Virus record (IMG/VR): IMGVR_UViG_3300030099_006395
Span: 39,430-103,429 of that record
DNA length: 64,000 nt
Strand: one strand, 5' to 3'
DNA from: a virus
Below, in pieces: positions 33,837 through 40,533 of this stretch. Made by a program: the position numbers and the translations under genes. The notes under the pieces are model-generated. The model ran no database searches, had not been told where the DNA came from, and saw only the letters and a program-made list of their open reading frames with translations. Position 1 is the stretch's first letter, and the number at the start of each line of letters is the position of its first letter.

Positions 33837-34765
33837 AACTAGAAGATTATCATGAAGACGTTTTGTTAAGTAGTGGACCTAAAAATTGTTTGGTAACAGG
33901 TGGTGCTGGATTTATAGGTAGTAATATAGTCAATAAACTTATAAAAGATGGTCATTATGTAAGAGTGGTTGATGATTTATCTTCTGGAAGTAAATACAAT
34001 TTTAAGTATCAGACAGAGTTTTATAGAGCAGACATTTCAGAAGAACCTTTTTTAGACATGTTTCAAGATATTGATATTGTTTTTCACTTAGCAGCATTTC
34101 CAAGAGTAGAACCATCTATTCAAGACCCAATAAAAGCTAATAGAATTAATGTCAATGGAACACTAAATGTATTAAACGCGTGTGTAAAATATGGTGTTAA
34201 AAGATTCGTATTTACATCATCTTCAGCTATATATGGAGAAGCTGATACACCAACTACAGAAGAACACTCTAAAAATCCAATGAGTCCATATGCATTGAAT
34301 AAATTGATAGGAGAACAATATTGTAAATTGTATTCAGAAATATATAATTTACAAACTGTGTGCTTAAGATATTCTAATGTGTATGGTGAAGGACAACCAA
34401 TTGAAGGTGCATATTGCAATGTGATGGGTATATTTGAACAACAAAAATTGATGGGTAAACCTATGACAATTGTTGGTGATGGTGAACAAAGAAGAGATTT
34501 TATTCATGTCAATGATGTTGTCGAAGCTAATTTAATAGCAGCTTTTACTGATAAAATAAGTTTTTTGGGTGAAGTATATAACATTGGTTATGGAAAAAGT
34601 TATTCAGTAAACCAAATAGCTGAGTGGATAGGTGGTGACACCAAAAACATAGAACCAAGAATAGAACCAAGAGAAACTTTGTTGAATAGTGATAAATTTA
34701 AAAAAACATTCGGATGGGAAACTACAATAGACTTAAAAAAATGGTTGGAGGAAAAAAATGTCTAA
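33821..34765 (+). CDS. Extended SDR, UDP-hexose 4-epimerase (GalE/WbpP-like)
   Basis: A 314-residue protein with an extra acidic ~25-residue lead before CLVTGGAGFIGSNIV (NAD motif). VVDDLSSG, VFHLAAFPRVEPSIQDP, TSSSAIYGEA and MSPYALNKLIGEQYC (Tyr and Lys of the active site) follow, then VYGEGQP and RRDFIHVNDVVEANL. All residues expected of a 4-epimerase acting on UDP-GlcNAc/GalNAc are present. Last large gene of the sugar cluster. Confidence 0.9.
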   Translation: MPYDVELEDYHEDVLLSSGPKNCLVTGGAGFIGSNIVNKLIKDGHYVRVVDDLSSGSKYNFKYQTEFYRADISEEPFLDMFQDIDIVFHLAAFPRVEPSIQDPIKANRINVNGTLNVLNACVKYGVKRFVFTSSSAIYGEADTPTTEEHSKNPMSPYALNKLIGEQYCKLYSEIYNLQTVCLRYSNVYGEGQPIEGAYCNVMGIFEQQKLMGKPMTIVGDGEQRRDFIHVNDVVEANLIAAFTDKISFLGEVYNIGYGKSYSVNQIAEWIGGDTKNIEPRIEPRETLLNSDKFKKTFGWETTIDLKKWLEEKNV

Positions 34766-34883
34766 CATAGATCCAGATAATTGGAAAGAATGGGAAGAAC
34801 GTGAAGAAAAGAAGAAAAATAAACGTTTGAAGAAAAAAAAGCAAAGAAAGTCAAATAAGAAAAAAAGACGAAAAGAAAAATAA
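34758..34883 (+). CDS. Very basic small protein, 41 aa
   Basis: ATG 34758 follows GGAGG and overlaps the epimerase stop. After a short acidic start (NIDPDNWKEWEER) the rest is Lys/Arg in almost every position. It resembles small nucleic-acid-binding peptides. No family assigned. Ends just before a class B promoter. Confidence 0.55.
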   Translation: MSNIDPDNWKEWEEREEKKKNKRLKKKKQRKSNKKKRRKEK

Positions 34884-34886
34884 TTA

Positions 34887-34900
34887 TATATTTATATATA
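34887..34900 (+). promoter_or_regulatory. Class B promoter element TATATTTATATATA
   Basis: Exact class B element between the basic-peptide gene and the gene at 34914, the ribosome site TTAGGAG following immediately. No -35 box seen. Confidence 0.6.
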
Positions 34901-34913
34901 TTAGGAGAAAATT

Positions 34914-35126
34914 ATGTCAGATGATAAATTAGGTACTTATATAACAAAATTAATGACTACGATAGTCAATAAAGACTCGGAAGATTTTGTAAAAGATTTA
35001 GCTATGTCAGAGTTGAGTAGACTCAAAGTTGATATAGATTCGTTTCTAAAAAAACATATAAGTGAAAAAGAAAATAAAGAAACAGAAAAACAATTGTTAC
35101 AGGAGGAAAAAGAAAATGGCAAATAA
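34914..35126 (+). CDS. Small helical charged protein, 70 aa
   Basis: Starts after TTAGGAGAAAATT. Two amphipathic helices (LGTYITKLMTTIVNKDSEDFV, SELSRLKVDIDSFLKKHI) and a Lys/Glu-rich tail (KENKETEKQLLQEEKE). Probably a small bundle; no family recognised. Its tail overlaps the next gene's start. Confidence 0.55.
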   Translation: MSDDKLGTYITKLMTTIVNKDSEDFVKDLAMSELSRLKVDIDSFLKKHISEKENKETEKQLLQEEKENGK

Positions 35127-35346
35127 TCAAGCACAAGATAGATATAATCCACAAGGTGTTATGGCTGATGATTGGGAATCACATAAATTTTTTGATTTAC
35201 CAGATGGTGAAATATTTTTTTTAAAAAATGAAAGAAATAATAATAATCACGCGTATAGAAAAATAAATGATAAACAAGCAATGAATACGAGAATGCAAAC
35301 CACACATGATGTTTTATCAAATATAACAGTTTATACAAAGATATAA
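35116..35346 (+). CDS. Hypothetical protein, 76 aa
   Basis: ATG 35116 preceded by CAGGAGGAAAA is a better start than 35062. Contains RYNPQGVMADDWESHKFFDLPDGEIFFLKN and an Asn-rich stretch, with no recognisable domain. Ends with TAATG coupling to the next gene. Confidence 0.55.
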   Translation: MANNQAQDRYNPQGVMADDWESHKFFDLPDGEIFFLKNERNNNNHAYRKINDKQAMNTRMQTTHDVLSNITVYTKI

Positions 35347-35849
35347 TGTCAATCATAAAACCATTACATATACCCGGTAAAAGATTTGTATTAACAAAAA
35401 ATATGATTCTAAATGCTCAAAAAGAAACAATTTCTGGTAGACAGGCTGCTAAATGGTTAAAAGTATCTTACCCTACGTATAGAAAATGGGCTAAGTATTA
35501 CAAAATATTTGAAGAACACAAAAATCAAAAAGGTGTTGGTACTAAAAAAGGTTGGGCTAGTTATAAGATACCTTTGGAAGATTTTTTTGAAGGTAAAAGA
35601 GAATTACCGACAAATTATAGTGGAAAAGTTTTAAAGAAAAGAATGTTGGAAGAGGGTTATTTACAAGAGGAATGTTCACATTGTGGATATAATGAACCAA
35701 TGTTTGATTCAGAAAAAGTTTGTTTGAATATTGACTTCGTAGATGACAACAATAAAAATATATCATTAGATAATATAAGATTGTTGTGTGCTAATTGTTA
35801 TTTGTCATTTAATGGTAACTTTCCAAAATCAAAGGTTTTTTGTAAATGA
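35346..35849 (+). CDS. HNH-like zinc protein with helix-turn-helix, degenerate active site
   Basis: A 167-residue protein. Residues ~20-50 (KETISGRQAAKWLKVSYPTYRKWAKYY) look like a DNA-binding helix-turn-helix as in NUMOD or homing-type proteins. The C-terminus has ECSHCGYNE, LNIDFVDDNNKNISLDNIRLLCANCYLSF, the HNH framework with both zinc Cys pairs, but the catalytic His-His of LHHIDG is replaced by N-x-D-F. Probably an inactive or altered HNH descendant with DNA-binding ability. Confidence 0.65.
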   Translation: MSIIKPLHIPGKRFVLTKNMILNAQKETISGRQAAKWLKVSYPTYRKWAKYYKIFEEHKNQKGVGTKKGWASYKIPLEDFFEGKRELPTNYSGKVLKKRMLEEGYLQEECSHCGYNEPMFDSEKVCLNIDFVDDNNKNISLDNIRLLCANCYLSFNGNFPKSKVFCK

Positions 35850-36523
35850 GTATAGACAGAGAAAATTTAACTGAACATTATAAATCTTTTCGAGATGTAG
35901 ACGAAAACTTTTTAAACATCAATATGCCATTAGATGAAAATGATTATCCTACAGCAGAACGCTCTCAATTTCCTGTAACTTTTAAACACAATTGGGATTA
36001 TAAACCTGTTGTGAGTTTACCTTTTTTAAGTGAAGATGAGTGTAGTTTAATTATAAACAAATGGGTTGAACCTGAAGATGTAGATCATGAAGAAAATAAA
36101 AGTTATAGAAAATGTAAAATAAATTGGATTAATTATTATAAACCTGGATGGGAATGGTTCTTTGATAAAATTTTAAATGTTGTGGAAGATGTAAACAAAA
36201 AATATTACAAATTTGAATTATCGAATCCAATAACTTTAGAACCTGTTCAATTTACAAAATATAGTTCAGGTGGTTTTTACAGTAAGCATACTGATTGGGA
36301 AGGTGGTGGAATTTTAGATATTAGAAAATTATCATGGGTTGTTAATTTATCAGACCCTTCAGAATATAGGGGTGGTAATTTACAAGTATTAAAAGATACT
36401 GTGCCAAAAAATATTGGGTGGATACATTTATTTCCAAGTTTTTTGAGACACCAAGCTACAAAAGTTTTTAAAGGTAAAAGATATTCATTGGTAGGATGGA
36501 CCGTAGGTCCACCATTTAAATAG
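35846..36523 (+). CDS. 2-oxoglutarate/Fe(II)-dependent oxygenase (PKHD type)
   Basis: A 225-residue protein: YSSGGFYSKHTDW (H-x-D metal site), LSWVVNLSDPSEYRGGNLQV (double-stranded helix core) and LRHQATKVFKGKRYSLVGW (distal His and 2-oxoglutarate Arg). This is the prolyl-hydroxylase-like family common in marine T4-like phages. Substrate unknown: protein side chains or nucleobases are both possible. Four-base overlap upstream. Confidence 0.85.
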   Translation: MSIDRENLTEHYKSFRDVDENFLNINMPLDENDYPTAERSQFPVTFKHNWDYKPVVSLPFLSEDECSLIINKWVEPEDVDHEENKSYRKCKINWINYYKPGWEWFFDKILNVVEDVNKKYYKFELSNPITLEPVQFTKYSSGGFYSKHTDWEGGGILDIRKLSWVVNLSDPSEYRGGNLQVLKDTVPKNIGWIHLFPSFLRHQATKVFKGKRYSLVGWTVGPPFK

Positions 36524-36531
36524 GAGATAAT

Positions 36532-36732
36532 ATGAAAGATATAAAAGGTACTAAATTAAAAATAAGTGACAGAGTTAGAATAGAACAAGATATACCATCG
36601 GTAAATGGCATGTTATACAAAAATACCATATGTAAAATAGATAGTCTTGAAGAGAGTAAATTAAGAGTTCAAGATAGAAGTGGAAAACTTTGGTGGGTAC
36701 AATATAGTCAAGTAAGTGCGAGTTTTTTATAA
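36532..36732 (+). CDS. Small beta-barrel (SH3/KOW-like) hypothetical protein
   Basis: A 66-residue protein after TAGGAGATAAT with alternating strands: TKLKISDRVRIEQDIPSVNG, KNTICKIDSLEESKLRVQDRSG, LWWVQYSQVSASFL. The layout fits a small five-stranded barrel (SH3/KOW). No more specific family. One-base overlap with the next gene. Confidence 0.55.
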   Translation: MKDIKGTKLKISDRVRIEQDIPSVNGMLYKNTICKIDSLEESKLRVQDRSGKLWWVQYSQVSASFL

Positions 36733-36947
36733 TGAGTGATGAGTTAACAAAAGAACAACGAAAAGAACTAGAAAAATTAATAAAAAAAATAACAGATGAC
36801 GCTAAATCTGTTGTTGAAGATTATGTTAAAAATCCATCTACAATAAGTGGTAGTGCAGAAATACACATTCACGAAAATAGTCCATGGTTAGATGAAAATA
36901 AAAAATTTATACCATTAACTAAAAAAAGAAAAAAAAATGTTAATTAA
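36732..36947 (+). CDS. Small charged hypothetical protein, 71 aa
   Basis: Helical Lys/Glu-rich start (LTKEQRKELEKLIKKITDD), a short strand SGSAEIHIHEN and a basic end (LTKKRKKN). No family recognised. TAATG coupling to the preceding gene and an eleven-base overlap with the HExxH gene that follows. Confidence 0.5.
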   Translation: MSDELTKEQRKELEKLIKKITDDAKSVVEDYVKNPSTISGSAEIHIHENSPWLDENKKFIPLTKKRKKNVN

Positions 36948-37347
36948 AGAATTTATATCAGAAACAAATAAAAACAAAATAATTTCAGATTTATTGAAAC
37001 ACTACAAAGTTGGTAGTGTTAAAGTAAAACTAAAAGCTATGAAAAATCATGCACATTACAATGTGGATACAGGTACATTAGAATTATCTACACGATATAA
37101 AACAATTAAAAACAGACAGTTAAAAGAGTTTTTGATTACAATACTTCATGAAATTTATCACGCAATGGATGCCAAGAAATATGGTTGGAGAAAGTTCAAA
37201 GATATGTATGAATATGAAATGAACTTACAGATAGCTAAGGGTAAACATCAGTATAAAGATAATAAATTTGAAATAGAAGCTGAAGACTTTGGCCAAAAAA
37301 ATTGGAAAAAATGGGATACCAAATTTAAAAAAGATGGTTTAATTTAA
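36937..37347 (+). CDS. HExxH zinc metallopeptidase-like protein
   Basis: A 136-residue protein with LKEFLITILHEIYHAMDAKKYG, where H-E-x-x-H is the zinc-binding metalloprotease motif. EIEAEDFGQ about 45 residues later could supply the third ligand Glu. Resembles small SprT/WLM-like or anti-restriction-type phage peptidases. The short beta lead (YNVDTGTLELSTRY) fits the minimal metzincin-like core. No export signal, so it acts in the cytoplasm. Followed by an intrinsic terminator. Confidence 0.75.
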   Translation: MLIKEFISETNKNKIISDLLKHYKVGSVKVKLKAMKNHAHYNVDTGTLELSTRYKTIKNRQLKEFLITILHEIYHAMDAKKYGWRKFKDMYEYEMNLQIAKGKHQYKDNKFEIEAEDFGQKNWKKWDTKFKKDGLI

Positions 37348-37351
37348 ATCC

Positions 37352-37368
37352 TGTTACATATTGTTACA
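37352..37368 (+). repeat. TGTTACA direct repeat (operator candidate) 1
   Basis: TGTTACA at 37352-37358 and again at 37362-37368, an exact 10-bp period. Lies 33 bases before the TATATT box of the promoter at 37402. Four further copies stand in front of other class A promoters. Confidence 0.75.
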
Positions 37369-37371
37369 ATT

Positions 37372-37399
37372 AAAACCTTGGCGAATGTCAAGGTTTTTT
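37372..37399 (+). terminator. Intrinsic terminator after the HExxH gene
   Basis: AAAACCTTG (37372-37380), loop GCGAATGT, CAAGGTTTT, ending in six T. Placed 25 bases after the stop and overlapping the next promoter's -35 region. Confidence 0.75.
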
Positions 37400-37407
37400 C
37401 GTATATT
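37378..37407 (+). promoter_or_regulatory. Class A promoter before 37449, weak -35
   Basis: TATATT at 37402-37407 followed by ATAGTATG. The -35 position reads TTGGCG (37378-37383, 18-bp spacer), within the terminator hairpin. The weak -35 together with the TGTTACA repeat suggests an activator-dependent promoter. Confidence 0.55.
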
Positions 37408-37448
37408 ATAGTATGATTGAGAGAGAAAATATTAAAAAAGGAGAAAAT

Positions 37449-37769
37449 ATGGTTTCAATTAACGGAATAGACTACATTGATTTAGATAGTGTAGGTTCAA
37501 CACTTACAAAAGATTTAAAAGTATTTCCACAAAATATAACAGAAGCACCAGAAACTGCTAGTGAAGCTGATGAATTGATGGGTGTCCATGTTTATGATTT
37601 AAATGATGAATGGTACAATAATTTGAGTGCTGATGATTTAACAGATTTCTTTGAATTTATAGAGTTAAATACTGATGTTGTGACTACTGTTTACAAGGCT
37701 TGGAAAGATGGTATTTGGGGTGATTGGGAAACAGCGAATAATTGTTACTTAAATATGGAGGCTATATAA
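37449..37769 (+). CDS. Acidic hypothetical protein, 106 aa
   Basis: ATG 37449 follows AAAAAAGGAGAAAAT and is preferred; an in-frame ATG at 37413 sits directly at the promoter start site. The product is acidic (INGIDYIDLDSVGS, EADELMGVHVYDLNDEWYNNLS, DLTDFFEFIEL) and lacks a known domain. Belongs to the set of genes behind TGTTACA repeats. Confidence 0.55.
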   Translation: MVSINGIDYIDLDSVGSTLTKDLKVFPQNITEAPETASEADELMGVHVYDLNDEWYNNLSADDLTDFFEFIELNTDVVTTVYKAWKDGIWGDWETANNCYLNMEAI

Positions 37770-37933
37770 TGGCTATCTATTCTAATATACCAGGTTCAGG
37801 TGGAAAAACAATTCCGATTGATTTGATTTGGGATGGTGAAGATACCAAATGTGACAAGTGTAAAAAATTAAATGTAAATATAGAGTATAAAGGTAAATCG
37901 TATTGTACTTGGTATTGTGCAAAAAAAAATTAA
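37769..37933 (+). CDS. Small zinc-binding protein, 54 aa
   Basis: ATG 37769 (overlapping the previous stop, GGAGG upstream) instead of 37742. Has CDKCKK and later SYCTWYCAKK, four Cys placed for one zinc ion, after a short lead rich in Gly/Ile. No named family. Ends just before a class A promoter. Confidence 0.6.
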   Translation: MAIYSNIPGSGGKTIPIDLIWDGEDTKCDKCKKLNVNIEYKGKSYCTWYCAKKN

Positions 37934-37941
37934 AAAAAACG

Positions 37942-37970
37942 TTGACTGGTTATCCAGAAAGCCGTATATT
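37942..37970 (+). promoter_or_regulatory. Class A promoter before 37998
   Basis: AAAACGTTGACT with TTGACT at 37942-37947, a 17-bp spacer ending GCCG, TATATT at 37965-37970, then ATAGTATAATT and AAGGAG. One of the cleanest copies of the consensus. Confidence 0.85.
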
Positions 37971-37997
37971 ATAGTATAATTAAAAAGGAGTTTTATT

Positions 37998-38129
37998 ATG
38001 GGTTTATTAAAAGGACATATACAAGATTGGTTAGAAGAATTTGGTTATGATTTGGGATATGATTGGGATAATCTTCCTGATTTATCTGATATGAATGAAA
38101 ACACACCACCAGCGTGGGAGACGAAATAA
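37998..38129 (+). CDS. Small acidic protein, 43 aa
   Basis: ATG 37998 after AAAAAGGAG, directly behind a strong class A promoter. Acidic and aromatic-rich (WLEEFGYDLGYDWDNLPDLSDM) with no family known to me. It shares its last base with the next gene's start (TAATG). The strong promoter argues for an abundant early protein. Confidence 0.6.
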   Translation: MGLLKGHIQDWLEEFGYDLGYDWDNLPDLSDMNENTPPAWETK

Positions 38130-38272
38130 TGGATTTAACAAATTTAGTACAACAATTTGCAAATGTAGGTTTAACGATATTCTGTGTAGTTGTAGGTGTA
38201 ATATTAGTTAATTGGTTAGATAGGAATGTATTTAATAAGACAAGGAGAAATAAAGATGATAAATGGGATTAA
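38129..38272 (+). CDS. Small single-pass membrane protein, 47 aa
   Basis: Starts by overlap with the preceding stop. Residues ~10-30 (FANVGLTIFCVVVGVILVNWL) form one membrane helix, followed by a basic cytoplasmic tail (DRNVFNKTRRNKDDK). Phage membrane peptides of this size often affect host membrane or lysis; the exact role is unknown. Overlaps the next gene. Confidence 0.6.
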   Translation: MDLTNLVQQFANVGLTIFCVVVGVILVNWLDRNVFNKTRRNKDDKWD

Positions 38273-38645
38273 ACCAACAATAGGTAATACTACTAAAACT
38301 GAAAAGACAACTACAAAGAATGGTTTATCCTTTGATGAAGCGATGGATACACTACTTGTTAAGATACAAGAGAATTATGATAAGTGGTATTCAGGAACTG
38401 ATTATGAATCCAAGAAAATGAATCTATCACTTAAACCAGGTAGAAAGTTTATTAAAGTAGTTCACGATAATTCAGTATGGGGATTTGTTGCTAAAGTGGA
38501 TGGTGTACATAAAGGTGTACCAATGTTAAAGGGTGATATATTAAAAGCTGCTACTTGGAGTCAACCAGCAAAACATTCAAGAGGTTCTATATTTGATTCA
38601 GAGATGCACAAGAGTTTTTCTTGGACAGGACCTAATTATCTGTAA
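38256..38645 (+). CDS. Hypothetical protein, 129 aa
   Basis: ATG 38256 after AAGGAGAAATAAAG. A Thr/Lys-rich beginning, then LSFDEAMDTLLVKIQENYDKWY, LKPGRKFIKVVHDNSVWGFVAKVDG and KGDILKAATWSQPAKHSRGSIFD. It looks like a compact globular protein with a GRKF-strand core; I recall similar unnamed proteins in marine T4-like phages. No function can be given. Confidence 0.6.
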   Translation: MINGIKPTIGNTTKTEKTTTKNGLSFDEAMDTLLVKIQENYDKWYSGTDYESKKMNLSLKPGRKFIKVVHDNSVWGFVAKVDGVHKGVPMLKGDILKAATWSQPAKHSRGSIFDSEMHKSFSWTGPNYL

Positions 38646-38950
38646 TGAGTTTTACAGAGGGTGATGAAAAATGGATAAAAAATTGGAAACCAAAAGGAGT
38701 AAAAATGAAACCAACTAAAAAAAGGCCAGCTAAAAGAAAACCATTACATGGTGAAAGTAATCCATTAGTGGCTAAGTTATTAAATTTAAAGTATCGTTTG
38801 AATGACGCTTATAATTTAAGAGATATTGATACAAAGTATGATAAGAATTGGGTTATGAATTTAATAGAAGATGTAAGAACAAATAATTTAACTAAATTAT
38901 GTAAAGAAGATATGTTAAAATGTAACGCATTATGGAAAACATATGAATAG
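38645..38950 (+). CDS. Hypothetical basic protein of a tandem family, member 1
   Basis: Two possible starts: ATG 38645 (TAATG coupling) and ATG 38705, which has AAAAGGAGTAAAA upstream and gives 81 residues. The C-terminal part WVMNLIEDVRTNNLTKLCKEDMLKCNALWKTYE matches the end of the protein at 39410, including the L-T-K-x-x-M-x-x-x-N-x-L-W-K-x-Y pattern. Very basic N-terminus (KPTKKRPAKRK). Unknown function. Confidence 0.6.
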   Translation: MSFTEGDEKWIKNWKPKGVKMKPTKKRPAKRKPLHGESNPLVAKLLNLKYRLNDAYNLRDIDTKYDKNWVMNLIEDVRTNNLTKLCKEDMLKCNALWKTYE

Positions 38951-39410
38951 ATTTTATCGTAAACCCAAACCAGAAACCATGAAGAAAAATAGAGAAGCTT
39001 ATAAAAAATCTTATAAAGAAGAAATTTTATGGTTAAAAGTTAATCTTCAAAAGTTAACGGAAACTAAAAACAAATTTTTGTTGGATATGTATACAATATT
39101 GATATCAGGCAGTAGAAAAATTACACCTAAAATGTCAGAAGCCATTAAAAAAGGTATTGAAAGATGTAATAACCATCCAAAATTTAATAATGTTGTACGA
39201 GTTGAACAAGAGGCTAAACTAAAACCTATACTAGAGAAAATCGCTATGGTTGAGAGGTTGGCTGAATCCAAGAATGATAAAGCACTTGGGTTTATTCAGA
39301 ATGTAAAAGAATATGTGAAAATAAATTATAGAGTAACCAAGAAACAAATGGAAGCTCTAAACAAAGTGTACAAAAGGTGTAGTGAAGATTTATTTAAAGG
39401 AGATGAATAA
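38943..39410 (+). CDS. Hypothetical basic protein of a tandem family, member 2
   Basis: A 155-residue, Lys-rich, all-helical protein that starts inside the preceding gene. It appears to contain two copies of the same helical unit: ITPKMSEAIKKGIERC in the middle and FIQNVKEYVKINYRVTKKQMEALNKVYKRC at the end, both ending in a Cys-bearing helix. The end unit aligns with members 1 and 3. Unknown function; duplication is evident. Confidence 0.6.
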   Translation: MNRFYRKPKPETMKKNREAYKKSYKEEILWLKVNLQKLTETKNKFLLDMYTILISGSRKITPKMSEAIKKGIERCNNHPKFNNVVRVEQEAKLKPILEKIAMVERLAESKNDKALGFIQNVKEYVKINYRVTKKQMEALNKVYKRCSEDLFKGDE

Positions 39411-39658
39411 TGAAAGGTAGTAGATTAGTAGATGTATTGGATGATAAACCAACTTTCCAAAAATGGAGAGAGATATTTGGTAAGATGAGAAAATTAGGAA
39501 CGGCTATTGAAATGTTTCATGGTCCAGATATGAATATTGATGATTTGGATTACAGATGGGTTAATGATAGGATTGAATACTTTGATAAAAAGAAAAGATT
39601 GTTAACCAAAGATGAGATGACAATAGCTAATAATTTATGGAAAAAATATAACAAATAA
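39410..39658 (+). CDS. Hypothetical protein of a tandem family, member 3
   Basis: An 82-residue protein coupled by TAATG. The C-terminal WVNDRIEYFDKKKRLLTKDEMTIANNLWKKY is the clearest version of the motif shared with 38645 and 38943. The N-terminal half has FQKWREIFGKMRKLGTAIEMF. Three neighbouring relatives point to local duplication. Confidence 0.6.
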   Translation: MKGSRLVDVLDDKPTFQKWREIFGKMRKLGTAIEMFHGPDMNIDDLDYRWVNDRIEYFDKKKRLLTKDEMTIANNLWKKYNK

Positions 39659-39669
39659 AAGGAGTCAAA

Positions 39670-39879
39670 ATGACAGTACAACAAATAGTAGCAGAATTAG
39701 AAAATATTAAAGAACAAACATTAAATAATAGTCAAATCACAACAGATGATGTTATTGAAGCTATTGATGATATAATATCAGATTGTAAAGACAATAGTTT
39801 AGATTTTACTTTTGATGATGAAGACCACTATGGTTCTTTTGAAACTGAAACTGATTTTACGAAATTGGAGATAATGTAA
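39670..39879 (+). CDS. Small acidic protein, 69 aa
   Basis: After AAAAGGAGTCAAA. Helical first half (VQQIVAELENIKEQTLNN, DVIEAIDDIISDCKD), then an acidic strand-rich tail (DFTFDDEDHYGSFETETDF). Strongly acidic overall, as in DNA-mimic or inhibitor proteins, but there is no specific evidence for that. Abuts the nuclease-like gene. Confidence 0.55.
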   Translation: MTVQQIVAELENIKEQTLNNSQITTDDVIEAIDDIISDCKDNSLDFTFDDEDHYGSFETETDFTKLEIM

Positions 39880-40458
39880 ATGGAAAATATATTACAAACA
39901 ATTGATAACAATTATCAAAAAACACTTGATGAATGTTATAAAGCGTATAACAACAAAGAAATGGGAGTTGTTCGAGAGTCTATGGGTAAACTTGTAGAAA
40001 ACTTTGTAGATGATGTATGTGATATGTTGAATGAAAAATTTGATGTTGATATTGAATGTAAATTCGGAGAGTCAGATAGGATTCCAATTACAAATGAATC
40101 AGGTAGAGTTTTAGGTTTTCAAGTTGATAAACATATTTACATAGATTCTAAATTGAAAGCTATAGTAGAATGTAAATCTTATTTGGACCGTTCTATGTTG
40201 ATAAGAGCTTCTGATGATATAGGTCGTATAAAAAAAGGTATCAATCACGATATAAAAGGATTTGTATTATCTTTAGAAAATGCAGTAGCTAAAACAGCAG
40301 AGGACTACTTGTTAGATGAAGGTAATGTAGATAAAATATTTTATCTTACGGAAGGTAAAAGAAACTCTTACAGACAAATATGGAGGCCTGAATTTAACAA
40401 AGAATTAAATAAAAATGTTATGAAAGAATTTATTCAAAATTTAATAAATCTTTTTTAA
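39880..40458 (+). CDS. PD-(D/E)XK restriction-endonuclease-like protein
   Basis: A 192-residue protein with GFQVDKHIYIDSKLKAIVECKSYLDRSMLIRA, giving D...(E)CK, the strand-turn-strand of PD-(D/E)XK nucleases (Asp, then E-x-K). Helical N-terminus and a YLTEGKRNS-containing C-terminus. Similar to type II-like or host-takeover nucleases. Target unknown; it could cut unmodified host DNA if phage DNA carries Mom-type modification. That pairing is inference. Confidence 0.65.
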   Translation: MENILQTIDNNYQKTLDECYKAYNNKEMGVVRESMGKLVENFVDDVCDMLNEKFDVDIECKFGESDRIPITNESGRVLGFQVDKHIYIDSKLKAIVECKSYLDRSMLIRASDDIGRIKKGINHDIKGFVLSLENAVAKTAEDYLLDEGNVDKIFYLTEGKRNSYRQIWRPEFNKELNKNVMKEFIQNLINLF

Positions 40459-40466
40459 AAAAAACG

Positions 40467-40496
40467 TTGACTCATATGGCTATTTAGCCGTATATT
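40467..40496 (+). promoter_or_regulatory. Class A promoter before the VWA gene
   Basis: AAAAACGTTGACT (TTGACT 40467-40472), an 18-bp spacer CATATGGCTATTTAGCCG containing GGC/GCC arms, then TATATT at 40491-40496. The spacer is nearly the same as in the ncRNA promoter at 45541. Confidence 0.8.
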
Positions 40497-40533
40497 GAAA
40501 CAATAAAAATAAACGATAAACTTTAAGGATAAT

